64,000 nucleotides of DNA, from assembly GCF_003086775.1 (NCBI RefSeq), contig NZ_CP026001.1, forward strand, positions 460,429-524,428, read 5' to 3'. The notes under the pieces were generated by a model that worked only from the letters and a program-made list of their open reading frames with translations, ran no database searches and was not told the DNA's origin. The position numbers were made by a program, and so were the translations under genes. Shown piece after piece: positions 33,211-41,871 of this stretch. The stretch is from Stenotrophomonas sp. ZAC14D1_NAIMI4_1 (GTDB lineage: Bacteria > Pseudomonadota > Gammaproteobacteria > Xanthomonadales > Xanthomonadaceae). Each line of letters starts with the position of its first letter. Position 1 is the stretch's first letter.

Positions 33211-33301
33211 CTACGCCAACGTGCTGCTGTTCCACCAGCCAGCGGCCCAGCCCATACAGGGCGAAGCCGTAAACCACCGTTGCACCAATGATCTTGAACA
33301 T
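33203..33301 (-). CDS. Small single-pass membrane peptide, 32 aa
   Basis: A short frame not listed among longer ORFs reads MFKIIGATVVYGFALYGLGR then WLVEQQHVGVDD. It has AAGGG six bases before the ATG and ends at TGA 33203-33205, overlapping the zinc-ribbon start by eight bases. Residues 4-18 are hydrophobic. Size and coupling fit a small membrane protein of a toxin-like or regulatory type; this is inferred. Confidence 0.55.
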   Translation of the reverse strand: MFKIIGATVVYGFALYGLGRWLVEQQHVGVDD

Positions 33302-33412
33302 GGAATTCCCTTCGTGGGTGGGTAGCTGGGGCATCCGTGCCCCGTGTCGATCCGTCGGTGTTCATTGTGCGGAGCGCTGCGACAGGCTGCGTCGCGTGAT
33401 TCTGGTTGAAGG

Positions 33413-34546
33413 TCAGCTTTGTGGCGCTCCCGGCGCAGCTGCGGCAGGGGACGCTTTAGCCGCTGTACTCTTCGGAGCGCACTCGACGAACTTCGAAACC
33501 CGGTCGCTTGGAATCGTTCCAATGCCATTCGATTCGCCCTTCAGCCGAACGTAGTACCGCGAGGAGGTCGCCGCGCGCATCCTCAGCTCCTTCGTGATCT
33601 GCTGGGACTTGTCACCAGGATCAATGAAGCTGCCGAAATCTGACTTGTCGCCAGTGATCACCAGGCGCAGGCAATTCATACCGCCTGACGCGCTGTTGGA
33701 AACTACCCGCCCGGCCAGCCAGCCTCCGGTTGGGGGGAAGATACAGACGACGGCAATTATGATCAGACTTGCTCGGAAGGCTCTTTCGACAATTTTACCG
33801 TCCTTGCTGCCTGCTTCGATCAGCCGGAGCAACAGAACTTGTACCAGCGCCATCACTCCCATTGAGAACAGCAGCAACAGAAAGATCCAAAAGGCGCTCT
33901 CGATGTGGGTCGACCGTTCCAGCACGCCCTTCATGACGAACAGCGCCAGCATCATCTGAATCAGGTTTGAGGCAATGGAAGACCAGGTTCGCTCAACCCA
34001 ATGGCGAATCTTGCGGTCGGGGTCCGGCCAGAAGGCGAAGACAGTGAACACGCCGCCTGCCAGGATAATGGCAAGCGGAATACCCCATTTGTCGTTGCCA
34101 GGATGGGCCGCCAGTAGCATGACTGAGATCGCAAGTATCGCTCCAGGGAGCATGAGCCTCAGGATCCACTTGGCGATGTTGGCGACCATATTCTCCGAGA
34201 GCTTCAGCACATTTAAGCTGCCATCGCTTGCAGTCTGTGCTTCCTCGAACATCACCATGAGTGGCATGAGTGCAAAAGCAAACAGCGCCAGAGTGATCAC
34301 GCAGATCATGACCAGCAGCGACGGCAAACCTGAAATGACATCAGATGAGAGAACGCTGAGTGGAATGTGCTCGGATTGAAGGTAGCAAGACAGGCTGACG
34401 CTGGGCAGGGCAATGGACGCTGCGGTGAGCTTCACTGGATGCTTCTCGGCCCACGAAAATGCTTCAGCGAGCTGTTGAGTCCAGAGACGGGGTGCTGCAT
34501 CGGAGTTCGGGGTGGGGTTGGGTGAAGATTGCGGTTCATCCGTCAT
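33413..34546 (-). CDS. Polytopic membrane protein, 377 aa
   Basis: Family not recognised. From ATG 34546 (MTDEPQSSPNPTPNSD) it has a proline/serine-rich N-terminus of about 45 residues. About seven hydrophobic segments follow between residues 45 and 270 (for example LLVMICVITLALFAFALMPL, ILAISVMLLAAHP, AFWIFLLLLFSMGVMALVQV and RASLIIIAVVCIFPPTGG). A soluble C-terminal domain of about 100 residues comes next (MNCLRLVITGDKSDFGSF, SSRYYVRLKGESN), ending in an Ala/Pro tail. The larger frame begins at a TTG 15 bases upstream; the ATG is preferred. The soluble C-terminal part may sense or bind something in the periplasm. Confidence 0.72.
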   Translation of the reverse strand: MTDEPQSSPNPTPNSDAAPRLWTQQLAEAFSWAEKHPVKLTAASIALPSVSLSCYLQSEHIPLSVLSSDVISGLPSLLVMICVITLALFAFALMPLMVMFEEAQTASDGSLNVLKLSENMVANIAKWILRLMLPGAILAISVMLLAAHPGNDKWGIPLAIILAGGVFTVFAFWPDPDRKIRHWVERTWSSIASNLIQMMLALFVMKGVLERSTHIESAFWIFLLLLFSMGVMALVQVLLLRLIEAGSKDGKIVERAFRASLIIIAVVCIFPPTGGWLAGRVVSNSASGGMNCLRLVITGDKSDFGSFIDPGDKSQQITKELRMRAATSSRYYVRLKGESNGIGTIPSDRVSKFVECAPKSTAAKASPAAAAPGAPQS

Positions 34547-34862
34547 GGCGCGTTCTTTCAAGAGTTAGGAGGGCGATTTTGTGCCGAGCTGCGCAGGGGC
34601 GCAGCTTCAGGAACAAGATCGACCGTCACCGGCAAATTGTTAGCGATGGGTTTGCAGCGGGCGGCGCGGGCTGTGCGCCACGGTTCACCCGCGCAGGCCG
34701 CAGGCACCCGCTGGCATCTGGCACGCCCCTCCACGCCCCCCACCTGCTACCATTCCCCCGCTACCCAGCCAGCCCACCCTGCGCAGACAGTTGCAGGGCG
34801 GGCCGTCGCAGAACGGCCCAGCGAGCCAGGACACCCTCCCGTGCCCTTTCAAGGATGCTCGC

Positions 34863-36005
34863 ATGACCCGTCATTCCGCTTTCCGCTCGGCCGCTCTGGC
34901 CGTTGCCATCTCGCTCAGCGTCGGCGCCCCGGCCGCATTTGCCGATAACGCGACCGCAGCGCCCGCCGCCAGCACCGCCGTGCAGCGCCAGGCCATCGCC
35001 CAGGGCCTGTACGAGCTGGCCTACAGCCCCACCCAGAACGCGGTGTTCGTGGCCTCGTCCGGTGGCTTCGGCGACAACGCCGGCCCGTCCCAGGTGCTGC
35101 GCCTGGACCCCGCCACGCTGGCCGTGCAGGCCCGCATCCCGCTGGAGCGCAAGGGTTTCGGCGTGGTGCTGGATGACGCCCACAACCGCCTGTACGTGGG
35201 CAACACCGTGGACACCTCGGTGACCGTGGTCGACACCGCGCAGAACAAGGCCATCGGCACCGTGCAGCTGATGGAAAAGAAGGTGGGCAAGGACGGCAAG
35301 GCCGGCTACACCCATGACCTGCGCGAGCTGGTGGTCGACAGCGCCGCCAACCGCCTGTACGTCACCGGCCATTCCGGCGAGGGCAGCGTGCTGTTCGTGG
35401 TGGACACCACCACGCTGAAGCTGATCGACACCATCCCGGGCCTGGGCAAGGCGAAGGCGCCGGGCCTGGCGCTGGATGCCGCCAACAAGCGCGTCTACAC
35501 CAGCAACCTGCTGGCCGACCTGGTGGTGGTGGGCACCGATTCGAAGAAGGTGGTGGCCCAGCACAAGATCGCCGCCGAGCAGCCGATGAACATCGCGCTG
35601 GACCCGGACGGCAAGCGCCTGTTCGTGACCGACCAGGGCTCGGCGATGATCCGCGACTATGTCACCAAGAGCAGCGAGGGCTTCGTCAGCAAGCACCCGG
35701 GCCAGCGCGTGCTGGTGCTCGACCGCAGCACCGGCAAGGAACTGGCCAGCCTGCCGACCGATGCCGGCCCGCTGGGCATCCTGCTGGATGCACCGCGCAA
35801 GCGCCTGTACGTGACCAACCGCGAAGGCGGCACGGTGACCGCCTATGACAGCGCCAGCTACAAGAAGGTGGCCAGCTATGCGGTGCCGACGCACCCGAAC
35901 AGCCTGGCGCTGGATGCGAAGAACAACGTGTTGTTCGTGAGCATCAAGAACGGCGAGAAGGATGCCAAGGGCTCGGAAGAGAGCGTGGCGCGCATCCAGC
36001 TGTAA
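34863..36005 (+). CDS. YncE-family periplasmic beta-propeller protein
   Basis: The 380-residue protein starts at 34863 (MTRHSAFRSAAL) after AAGGA. A signal peptide (AVAISLSVGAPAAFA) is followed by seven propeller-type repeats with the YVTN pattern (NRLYVGNTVDTSVTVVDTAQ, NRLYVTGHSGEGSVLFVVDT, KRVYTSNLLADLVVVG, KRLFVTDQG, KRLYVTNREGGTVTAYD). YncE in E. coli is a periplasmic propeller linked to iron starvation and DNA binding, with unclear role. It is the first core-like gene after the accessory island; SMAG elements follow at 36010. Confidence 0.88.
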   Translation: MTRHSAFRSAALAVAISLSVGAPAAFADNATAAPAASTAVQRQAIAQGLYELAYSPTQNAVFVASSGGFGDNAGPSQVLRLDPATLAVQARIPLERKGFGVVLDDAHNRLYVGNTVDTSVTVVDTAQNKAIGTVQLMEKKVGKDGKAGYTHDLRELVVDSAANRLYVTGHSGEGSVLFVVDTTTLKLIDTIPGLGKAKAPGLALDAANKRVYTSNLLADLVVVGTDSKKVVAQHKIAAEQPMNIALDPDGKRLFVTDQGSAMIRDYVTKSSEGFVSKHPGQRVLVLDRSTGKELASLPTDAGPLGILLDAPRKRLYVTNREGGTVTAYDSASYKKVASYAVPTHPNSLALDAKNNVLFVSIKNGEKDAKGSEESVARIQL

Positions 36006-36009
36006 GGCG

Positions 36010-36068
36010 GTAGCGCCAGGCCATGCCTGGTGATGACGGAATGGGTAGCGCCGGGCCATGCCCGGCGG
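36010..36068. repeat. Two SMAG/REP copies
   Basis: GTAGCGCCAGGCCATGCCTGG at 36010 and GTAGCGCCGGGCCATGCCCGGC near 36044, both GTAG-headed, directly after the YncE stop codon. Confidence 0.82.
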
Positions 36069-36103
36069 TATTTACGCGGCGTAGCTGTACCGACGATCGG
36101 CGG

Positions 36104-36975
36104 TCATCCAGCTATTGGCGCCGGTGTGCACTGCCGGGCGAAATCGACCAGATCCTTGGGGTAGAACGGCATGTCGCGGTAGCTGGCGTCGTCAATGCCC
36201 AGAACCACTGTGGTGGCCGCAGCCTCCCATGACCAGTAGTCGTAGAACATGACACCACTGCCTTCGTGCTGGTCGATGTAAGGCTCGCGGCGGCTGTGGT
36301 GGTACCAGTTGTCCAGATAGTCGACCATCAGCGCGGGCCGCTGTGCAGGCTCGGCGGCAAACACCTTGAACAGGCGTCGGTACGGCAGATGGCGGGTGGC
36401 TTTGTCTGGGATAGGCCGACCGGGTGCCCACTGGGCCACCAGTCGCTCCAGCAGACCATCGTGGATGTCCAGTTCGGCGTTGACGTAGTCCAGGAATGCC
36501 ATCACGCGTGGCATCCTCTCGGCGTTGCCAGTCAGCAGGCCGAAACAGACCAAGCGCAGGGCGACGATCCAGAACTCCTCATCCACCAGTCCAACATGCG
36601 GAACGCGCCGCCCGGAGGTATTCTCCGGTGACTCATCGTAGGCTGCATCAAAGCGGCCGTATTCTTCGGCCCATTCCAAGGCATACGGCCAGATATCAGC
36701 CAGCTGCTGGACGGGCGCACCGGCCGAGTATTGCAGACTCATCCAATCAAGCGTGCTCCACAGACGTTGCTGCGTAGACATCATCATTCCCCCCTTGCGC
36801 GCCCGATCTGCGTACTTGGGTAGATCCGTGGTCACCATCGCAATCCCCCCAGCTTGTCAGCAAAACGGGATGCGTACATTTCGTGGCGCAGATACGGCTC
36901 ACGCCGCGCGTCGAACGCGGTCTCGGAGATCTTCCAGTGGTTCCAGTGCTTCCAGTCGGGCATGGGCAGGGTCAT
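36104..36975 (-). pseudogene. PoNi-type (DUF1910/DUF1911) immunity gene, frameshifted copy
   Basis: The reading frame from ATG 36975 (MTLPMPDWKHW) matches the N-terminus of the intact PoNi protein at 37273-38316 as far as RFADKLGG. There a run of six G residues near 36850 puts the rest out of frame; a seventh G would restore LGGIAMVTTDLPKYADR, the frame that continues to 36104. The C-terminal part keeps the PoNi core (WYHHSRREPYIDQHEGSGVM, WSWEAAATTVVLGIDDASY, PFYPKDLVDFAR). Translation could restart at ATG 36838, giving 244 residues without the N-terminal domain. It is either a pseudogene, a phase-variable gene or a sequencing error in the G-tract. Confidence 0.7.
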
Positions 36976-36983
36976 GAGCGTTC

Positions 36984-37166
36984 TCATTTCCACAACAGCG
37001 AGTTGGGCAGGATGAATTCAGTAGCGATCTGGTGGCTGGCTGCGCCTTTGCCACACCGGCCAGCAGCGGACCCGCGCGCCTTGTCGTGCAGATTGTGATT
37101 CGGCCCCCCCACGGTGATGACGCTGCGGTCGTAGGGACATTGGACCAATGCATTGGACGGCCCGCC
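36984..37166 (-). pseudogene. Remnant of a toxin/effector C-terminus upstream of the PoNi copy
   Basis: An open frame without start codon runs from a TAG at 37167 to a TGA at 36984: VQCPYDRSVITVGGPNHNLH, then a Gly/Ala-rich part, ending HQIATEFILPNSLLWK. It stops nine bases before the frameshifted PoNi start. The arrangement (end of toxin, then immunity) is the usual T6SS cargo order, so this is probably the last 60 residues of a lost effector. I could not assign its family. The rest of the gap to 37272 shows nothing. Confidence 0.45.
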
Positions 37167-37272
37167 CTAGTCATCCATTACTGATTCGGCGCCGAACATG
37201 GAGGCGCTATCTCCCTATGCCTGGATCGCGAACGCCAGCGATGCTTTAAGTAGCGATGCTTGTTGCGGTGAT

Positions 37273-38316
37273 TCAGCCTAGCGTCGGGGGCGTCTGATCT
37301 GCGGCCCAGATCCAGAAGGTGTCACCCCAGTCGCCGTTGACGTCGGGAAGCACATCACCTTCCTCGAACAAGCGCCTCATGCCTTGGGCGGGGCTGTACC
37401 ACCATCCCGTTTGCGGGCAGAGTTGCCCCGCGGGCACCCGCGAAGGTCGTTGCGGCTGCGGTGCTGCGCACTCCCGCGCGAAGTCGACCAGATCCTTCGG
37501 GTAGAACGGCATGTCGCGGTAGCTGGCGTCGTCAATGCCCAGAACCACTGTGGTGGCCGCAGCCTCCCAGGACCAGTAACCGTAGAACGTGACGCCACTG
37601 CCTTCGTGCTGGTCGATGTAAGGCTCGCGGCGGCTGTGGTGGTACCACTTGTCCAGATAGTCGACCATCAGCGCGGGCCGCTGCGCAGGCTCGGCGGAAA
37701 ACACCCTGAACAGACGCCGGTACGGCAAATGGCGGGTGGCTTTGTCTGGGATAGGCCGACCGGGTGCCCACTGGGCCACCAGTCGCTCCAGCAGACCGTC
37801 GTGAATGCCCAGCTCGGCGTTGACGTAGTCCAGGAATGCCATCACGCGTGGCATCTTCTCCGCGTTACCGGTCAGCAGGCCGAAACAGACCAAGCGCAAC
37901 GCGACGATCCAGTAGCTGGGGGAGACCAGTGGAGCGTGCGGAATGATTCTGCCGGAGGTGTTCTCCTGCGAATCATGATAAGCCGTGTGAATACGGCCAT
38001 ATTCTTCAGCCCACTCCAGTGCATATGGCCAGACGTCGGCCAATTGCTGGACGGGAGCACCGGCGGAGTACTGAAGACTCATCCAGCCAAACGTACTCCA
38101 CAGACGTTGCTGGGTGGACATCATCATTCCCCCCCTGCGTGCCCGATCTGCGTACTTCGGCAGATCCATAGTTACCATCGCGATGCCACCAAGGTGGTCA
38201 TAAAAGCGCGTGGCGTACATTTCATGGCGCAGATACGGCTCGCGTCGGGCGTCAAACGCGGTCTCGGAAATCTTCCAACGAGTCCATCCCTTCCAGTCGG
38301 GCATGGGCAGGTTCAT
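37273..38316 (-). CDS. PoNi-type immunity protein (DUF1910/DUF1911)
   Basis: The 347-residue cytoplasmic protein starts at the ATG at 38316 (MNLPMPDWKGWTRWKISETA). Its N-terminal part (about 20-150) is DUF1910-like and its C-terminal part DUF1911-like, with WYHHSRREPYIDQHEGSGVT, YWSWEAAATTVVLGIDDASY and YPKDLVDFARE. PoNi proteins neutralise PoNe DNase effectors delivered by type VI or other secretion systems. The copy at 36104-36975 is a tandem paralogue about 1.34 kb away; this one has an extra C-terminus (QTGWWYSPAQGMRRLFEEGD) that looks like a Tri/DUF-type tail. A 19-codon frame, MNMILLPPFCSLVLEWLGP (38313-38372), overlaps its start by ATGA. No intact PoNe gene is present, so it is an orphan immunity gene. 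Confidence 0.85.
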   Translation of the reverse strand: MNLPMPDWKGWTRWKISETAFDARREPYLRHEMYATRFYDHLGGIAMVTMDLPKYADRARRGGMMMSTQQRLWSTFGWMSLQYSAGAPVQQLADVWPYALEWAEEYGRIHTAYHDSQENTSGRIIPHAPLVSPSYWIVALRLVCFGLLTGNAEKMPRVMAFLDYVNAELGIHDGLLERLVAQWAPGRPIPDKATRHLPYRRLFRVFSAEPAQRPALMVDYLDKWYHHSRREPYIDQHEGSGVTFYGYWSWEAAATTVVLGIDDASYRDMPFYPKDLVDFARECAAPQPQRPSRVPAGQLCPQTGWWYSPAQGMRRLFEEGDVLPDVNGDWGDTFWIWAADQTPPTLG

Positions 38317-38377
38317 GGTCCGAGCCACTCAAGTACCAAGCTACAAAAAGGCGGGAGCAGGATCATGTTCATGAGCG

Positions 38378-39217
38378 CTATTCGCCCTTGTCGGCATCGC
38401 ACTGCGCCAGACACGTTCCGTTTCGGCCCATGATCGGTCGTACAGCCGAGTCATGGCGCTGCACGCTCCAGATCATGTTGAGGCCATCGGCCGAAGACCC
38501 CGGATAGGCGAGCCAGGTTCCCTGCGCGTCCGGCGCAAGCTGGGAATCTGCACGGAACGCGCTTGCACAGTGACCGTAGAGGTAGGCTGCCTCCAAGGAC
38601 GGCGGAGTTCGCGGATTCTCCCAGTCTGAATACAGGCGGCTATGCAGCACCGGACAGAGCACGCCTCCATCTACGACGAGGGAGTAGCGTGATGTCTGAT
38701 CGATGCGCGCCACGGCATTGAACGATCGCGATCTTCGCAGCGCCTTCGTACGTGGAGTTCGGTAGTAGACCGAAGCCCAAGGCCATAGCCGCGCCTGATC
38801 GAGTCGAATTTCCATCATCTGCTCACCTACCGCAGCGGCGTCACTGGAGTGAGTGATAACGCCAGCACGGTTGAACAGGTAGTAGTGCTCGCGGCCCATG
38901 GCAGTGGGATCGCCTGCGATGACAATGGATCTGAATGGCCATTCCGCAGCAGGGCTGTAGCTCAGCATGCCGGGCTCGATGGGATGATCCATACCAAGAG
39001 GTAGTCGCCAGATCGACCGGTCGTCCGGGAAGGGGATATGTCGATAGGGGTCATCTCCATCCCGCACGCAATGCAGCATCTGCCCATCGCGATTGACGAA
39101 GGTGATGGCGGGTGTGCCGGGACACTCGATACGTCGCTGAGAGCTCTTCAACTCCCCTGCAGGGGCGTCAGAGGCCGCCGTTGACAGGAGTAACAAGGAG
39201 AACAGGGTGTACTTCAT
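38378..39217 (-). CDS. Periplasmic protein, tandem paralogue A (putative immunity)
   Basis: The 279-residue protein starts at ATG 39217 (MKYTLFSLLLLSTAASDAPA), an N-terminal signal peptide that places it in the periplasm. The mature part shares with its neighbour (39268-40110) the pattern DDRSIWRLPLG, WPFRSIVI, HYYLFNRAGVITHSSD, GEQMMEIRLDQARLWPWASV and YYRTP, and both end in a cysteine-containing tail (GTCLAQCDADKGE). The two are therefore diverged tandem duplicates. Adjacent to a predicted peptidoglycan-cutting effector, they are best explained as its periplasmic immunity proteins. Duplicated immunity genes are common in T6SS loci; the family itself is unknown to me. Confidence 0.72.
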   Translation of the reverse strand: MKYTLFSLLLLSTAASDAPAGELKSSQRRIECPGTPAITFVNRDGQMLHCVRDGDDPYRHIPFPDDRSIWRLPLGMDHPIEPGMLSYSPAAEWPFRSIVIAGDPTAMGREHYYLFNRAGVITHSSDAAAVGEQMMEIRLDQARLWPWASVYYRTPRTKALRRSRSFNAVARIDQTSRYSLVVDGGVLCPVLHSRLYSDWENPRTPPSLEAAYLYGHCASAFRADSQLAPDAQGTWLAYPGSSADGLNMIWSVQRHDSAVRPIMGRNGTCLAQCDADKGE

Positions 39218-39267
39218 GGGTGATGTCGATTCCTGCAGTTCAATGGCACACAAACCTTGAGTGCGTT

Positions 39268-40110
39268 CTAGCGATTCGACTCATCGCTACCGCACAGCGC
39301 AACGCACCTTCCTTTTCGGTCCCGTACCGGACGTTCTGGCTCGTCATGGCGTTGGAAGGTCCAAAAAAGCTCGAGCTTGCTGATTGGAAATCCCGGATAC
39401 ATGTAATACGTCTCCGGGTCATGCTCGATCCCTGGGAAGCTGAAAGAGCGGCTTTCCGCATCGCCGCAGTGGCCATTGATGTACGTCCCAGTGTTGTCGC
39501 CAGAGCGCCGGTCGCGCGGCCAGTTCACAAACTCGGACTCTCTGAGGATTGGGCAGAGCATGGCCTGATCGACTATCAGTGCAAAGTACGACGGATCGTT
39601 AACCCTTTGCATGGGATCACGGTCCGTTCCTGCGTCGCCATTCTTGCCGGTAGGCATCCGGTAGTACACATTGGCAGTGGGCCAAACGCGCAACCCTGAG
39701 ATGGTCATCTCCGCCATTCTTTCGCCGATTGCTTCTTCCTTGCTGGAGTCGATTACGGTGCCGTTGTGATCAAAAATGTAGTACGCATCCCTGCTCTGGC
39801 GCGCCGGCAGACTCATGATGACGATGGATCGAAAAGGCCAAGCATCAGCCCAACGGAAGTTGCTGGTCCCACGGGGAGGCTGTTCGATGCTCCCGAAGTT
39901 CAAGCTCCAATGCGCGCTGTCGTCTGGAGGGGTGACGTCCTTGTAAGCATCCTCGCCTTCTTCGGGCTCGCACTGATACTGGCGGCTTTCAAGAAAGCGG
40001 ACCGTAGCGGGTGGTGGTGGGCAGTCTTTCCCGGTTGCTATTGGAAGATCGTCAACTGGTGCTTGCATCGCGCTTGCAGATGCGAGGGAAAGAAGCAGCA
40101 TCAGTTTCAT
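39268..40110 (-). CDS. Periplasmic protein, tandem paralogue B (putative immunity)
   Basis: The 280-residue protein begins MKLMLLLSLASASAMQA, a signal peptide, and overlaps the stop of the M15-like effector gene by ATGA (40107-40110), so the pair is co-translated. It shares with paralogue A WPFRSIVI, AYYIFDHNGTVIDSSKEEAI, GERMAEMTISGLRVWPTANV and YYRMP and the Cys-rich end (GRCVALCGSDESNR). Translational coupling to the toxin points to cognate immunity. The spacer to paralogue A is 50 bases. Confidence 0.75.
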   Translation of the reverse strand: MKLMLLLSLASASAMQAPVDDLPIATGKDCPPPPATVRFLESRQYQCEPEEGEDAYKDVTPPDDSAHWSLNFGSIEQPPRGTSNFRWADAWPFRSIVIMSLPARQSRDAYYIFDHNGTVIDSSKEEAIGERMAEMTISGLRVWPTANVYYRMPTGKNGDAGTDRDPMQRVNDPSYFALIVDQAMLCPILRESEFVNWPRDRRSGDNTGTYINGHCGDAESRSFSFPGIEHDPETYYMYPGFPISKLELFWTFQRHDEPERPVRDRKGRCVALCGSDESNR

Positions 40111-41450
40111 GATTCGACGTATCCAAGGCTGATGTGAATGTGATGCACGTGCGTGTCATCAGTGGCGAATGCCAACACTTCTTGGCCGGGTGGCTGTGCG
40201 ATGTCGAGCTGGCCGTTCGTCAGCCGCCATGGCCCACCGATCCACCCCAGCACACCGTTTTGTTTGGCCTGCGCTATATACGCATGTACTCTGAAACTTA
40301 GTTCACGCCTACGCCTGTTGATATCTAACTCCGCCCCTCTAGGTGGAATAGGGTTGCACTCTTTGCCAAGGTTGCGGTGAAAGCGGACCTCTACTCGGTA
40401 CAAGCGGCCGTCGTTGTCGGCTACCGTTGCCTCTGCTTTTGTAATGTCCAGCGCAGAGGCATAGCGATGCAGAACGGAACCGAAGTGCGGACGCCACGCG
40501 CCGGTAGATCGAATGTGCGAGATGTCTAGGTCATGCATCATCCTCAAGAGGAACTCCATGGTTGCTGGATGTGTCCTGCGCAGGCTCTCATCTGCAGTCA
40601 TGCGGTTTCCGGCATGGCCGTTGTCTTCGCGGAAGGAGAACCGTCCGCGTCCGCCGGTAGTTGACTGGTGGTTGAACTCAATACGCTTCTCGCCATGCTC
40701 GAGTATCCGATCATTCAAGTCAGCGCCTGGTCTGCTGTTCGTGGTCAGGCTCTCGCCATAGATGATGCGTAGCTGTTCGCGATAGTCGCTGGCCTCGATG
40801 AGAAGATGCTCACTGCCATAGGTGCGAGAGGCATCAGCCCACGCCTGGAAGGAAATAAGGTGTCGCCCAAGATCCAAGGGTTTGATCTCCTTCCTGTTGG
40901 CCTCTTGAAGGTTCGTCAACTGTAGAACGGGGCCGTCCGCTGCGATGGAGTCAGCTGCCACGCCACGAGTGCGCAGCAGGCCATTGGGGTGGGTAGTGCG
41001 GACAGACAGGCTCAGGTCGGCTGCTTCGACGACATCCAGCTCGACCAGTGGCTGCACTTCACGACCGCTGTTCCGACCATCGGCAAGTGCATGCTGCTGT
41101 ATCGAAAAGGTGCTCCGCGGAAGAAACTGCTCTGTGGGCTCATTGATGTAGATCCTGTACTTCCCCGCACCCTGGAGGAGTACATGTGCTTTACCCTGCG
41201 AGGACGTCTTCCCGGAAGCGCCCCTTGGGCGCGCCAGTACGCGCCAGTGGCTGGGATCCTCCGGGCGCGCATGTACTACGACGTAGGGCAGTCCCTTGGT
41301 CAGCTGAGTAGCCTTCCCGTCATCCCCGCCATTCATCGTGAAAGTGATCTCGACATGGTGCCTGAGTGGAACGTGGTAGACGTTCATGGCCACGTTGTCC
41401 CGATCACGGACCACGATAGCCGCGGCGGGTGGTTTGTTTCGACGCCGCAT
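40107..41450 (-). CDS. Putative T6SS effector, M15-type peptidoglycan peptidase
   Basis: The 447-residue protein has no signal peptide, an N-terminal beta-rich region (about 20-150, HHVEITFTMNGGDDGKATQL), a middle region and a C-terminal part resembling M15 D-Ala-D-Ala/L-Ala-D-Glu peptidases. Key residues: His328 and Asp335 in HRYASALDI (pattern HxxxxAxD) and His437/His439 in HHIHIS near the C-terminus, the zinc ligands of the family. M15 peptidases cut peptidoglycan cross-links. Upstream lie a VgrG tail and a small beta-domain protein; downstream a signal-peptide protein overlaps its stop. Context therefore favours a T6SS effector delivered into the periplasm. Start GGAAGAAG-ATG at 41450. 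Catalytic assignment is by motif only. Confidence 0.68.
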   Translation of the reverse strand: MRRRNKPPAAAIVVRDRDNVAMNVYHVPLRHHVEITFTMNGGDDGKATQLTKGLPYVVVHARPEDPSHWRVLARPRGASGKTSSQGKAHVLLQGAGKYRIYINEPTEQFLPRSTFSIQQHALADGRNSGREVQPLVELDVVEAADLSLSVRTTHPNGLLRTRGVAADSIAADGPVLQLTNLQEANRKEIKPLDLGRHLISFQAWADASRTYGSEHLLIEASDYREQLRIIYGESLTTNSRPGADLNDRILEHGEKRIEFNHQSTTGGRGRFSFREDNGHAGNRMTADESLRRTHPATMEFLLRMMHDLDISHIRSTGAWRPHFGSVLHRYASALDITKAEATVADNDGRLYRVEVRFHRNLGKECNPIPPRGAELDINRRRRELSFRVHAYIAQAKQNGVLGWIGGPWRLTNGQLDIAQPPGQEVLAFATDDTHVHHIHISLGYVES

Positions 41451-41475
41451 CAGTTCTTCTTCCGCTTGGCTGAGG

Positions 41476-41835
41476 TCATGCGATTTCCACCTCGAAGGGG
41501 AAGGCGGTTGCGTTGGCCGTGATCACTACCTTGCTGCGCTGGTGAGCGTGATGGAAGAAGCTTCCAATGTGCTTCCAGGTGTCATCGTCGCGGCGTATAT
41601 CGATCTGCACATGGCCAGAGCCGGGCAGCAGCCACGTTCCTTCCTGCTCCATGGAGCCGCCGTCGTGCTGGGAATGCAGCCTGACACCCCGGCCATCTGT
41701 TGTGGTGCTGCCAACGTAGGTATCCCCTCTTCCGTCTCTCAGTCGATACGTCACTCCCTCCAGCGGTTCGCCGAAACTGGAAGAGAAGTGAAGCTGCGTC
41801 GATCCTGCTGAGCAGGCATTAGTAGGTGTATGCAT
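41476..41835 (-). CDS. Small beta-domain protein of the T6SS cargo locus, 119 aa
   Basis: MHTPTNACSAGSTQLHFSSS starts at 41835 after AAGGAG. The core FGEPLEGVTYRLRDGRGDTY followed by VGSTTTDGRGVRLHS looks like a carboxypeptidase-regulatory or Ig-like beta domain of the kind attached to VgrG C-termini; the VgrG remnant just upstream has a similar module (TYYKIVTADGEVLAQGVTDD). It may be an adaptor linking VgrG to the downstream effector, or part of the effector split off. The next gene starts 25 bases later. Confidence 0.6.
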   Translation of the reverse strand: MHTPTNACSAGSTQLHFSSSFGEPLEGVTYRLRDGRGDTYVGSTTTDGRGVRLHSQHDGGSMEQEGTWLLPGSGHVQIDIRRDDDTWKHIGSFFHHAHQRSKVVITANATAFPFEVEIA

Positions 41836-41871
41836 GGGTGGCTTCTCCTTGACCTTCGCCTATGTCGAGAC

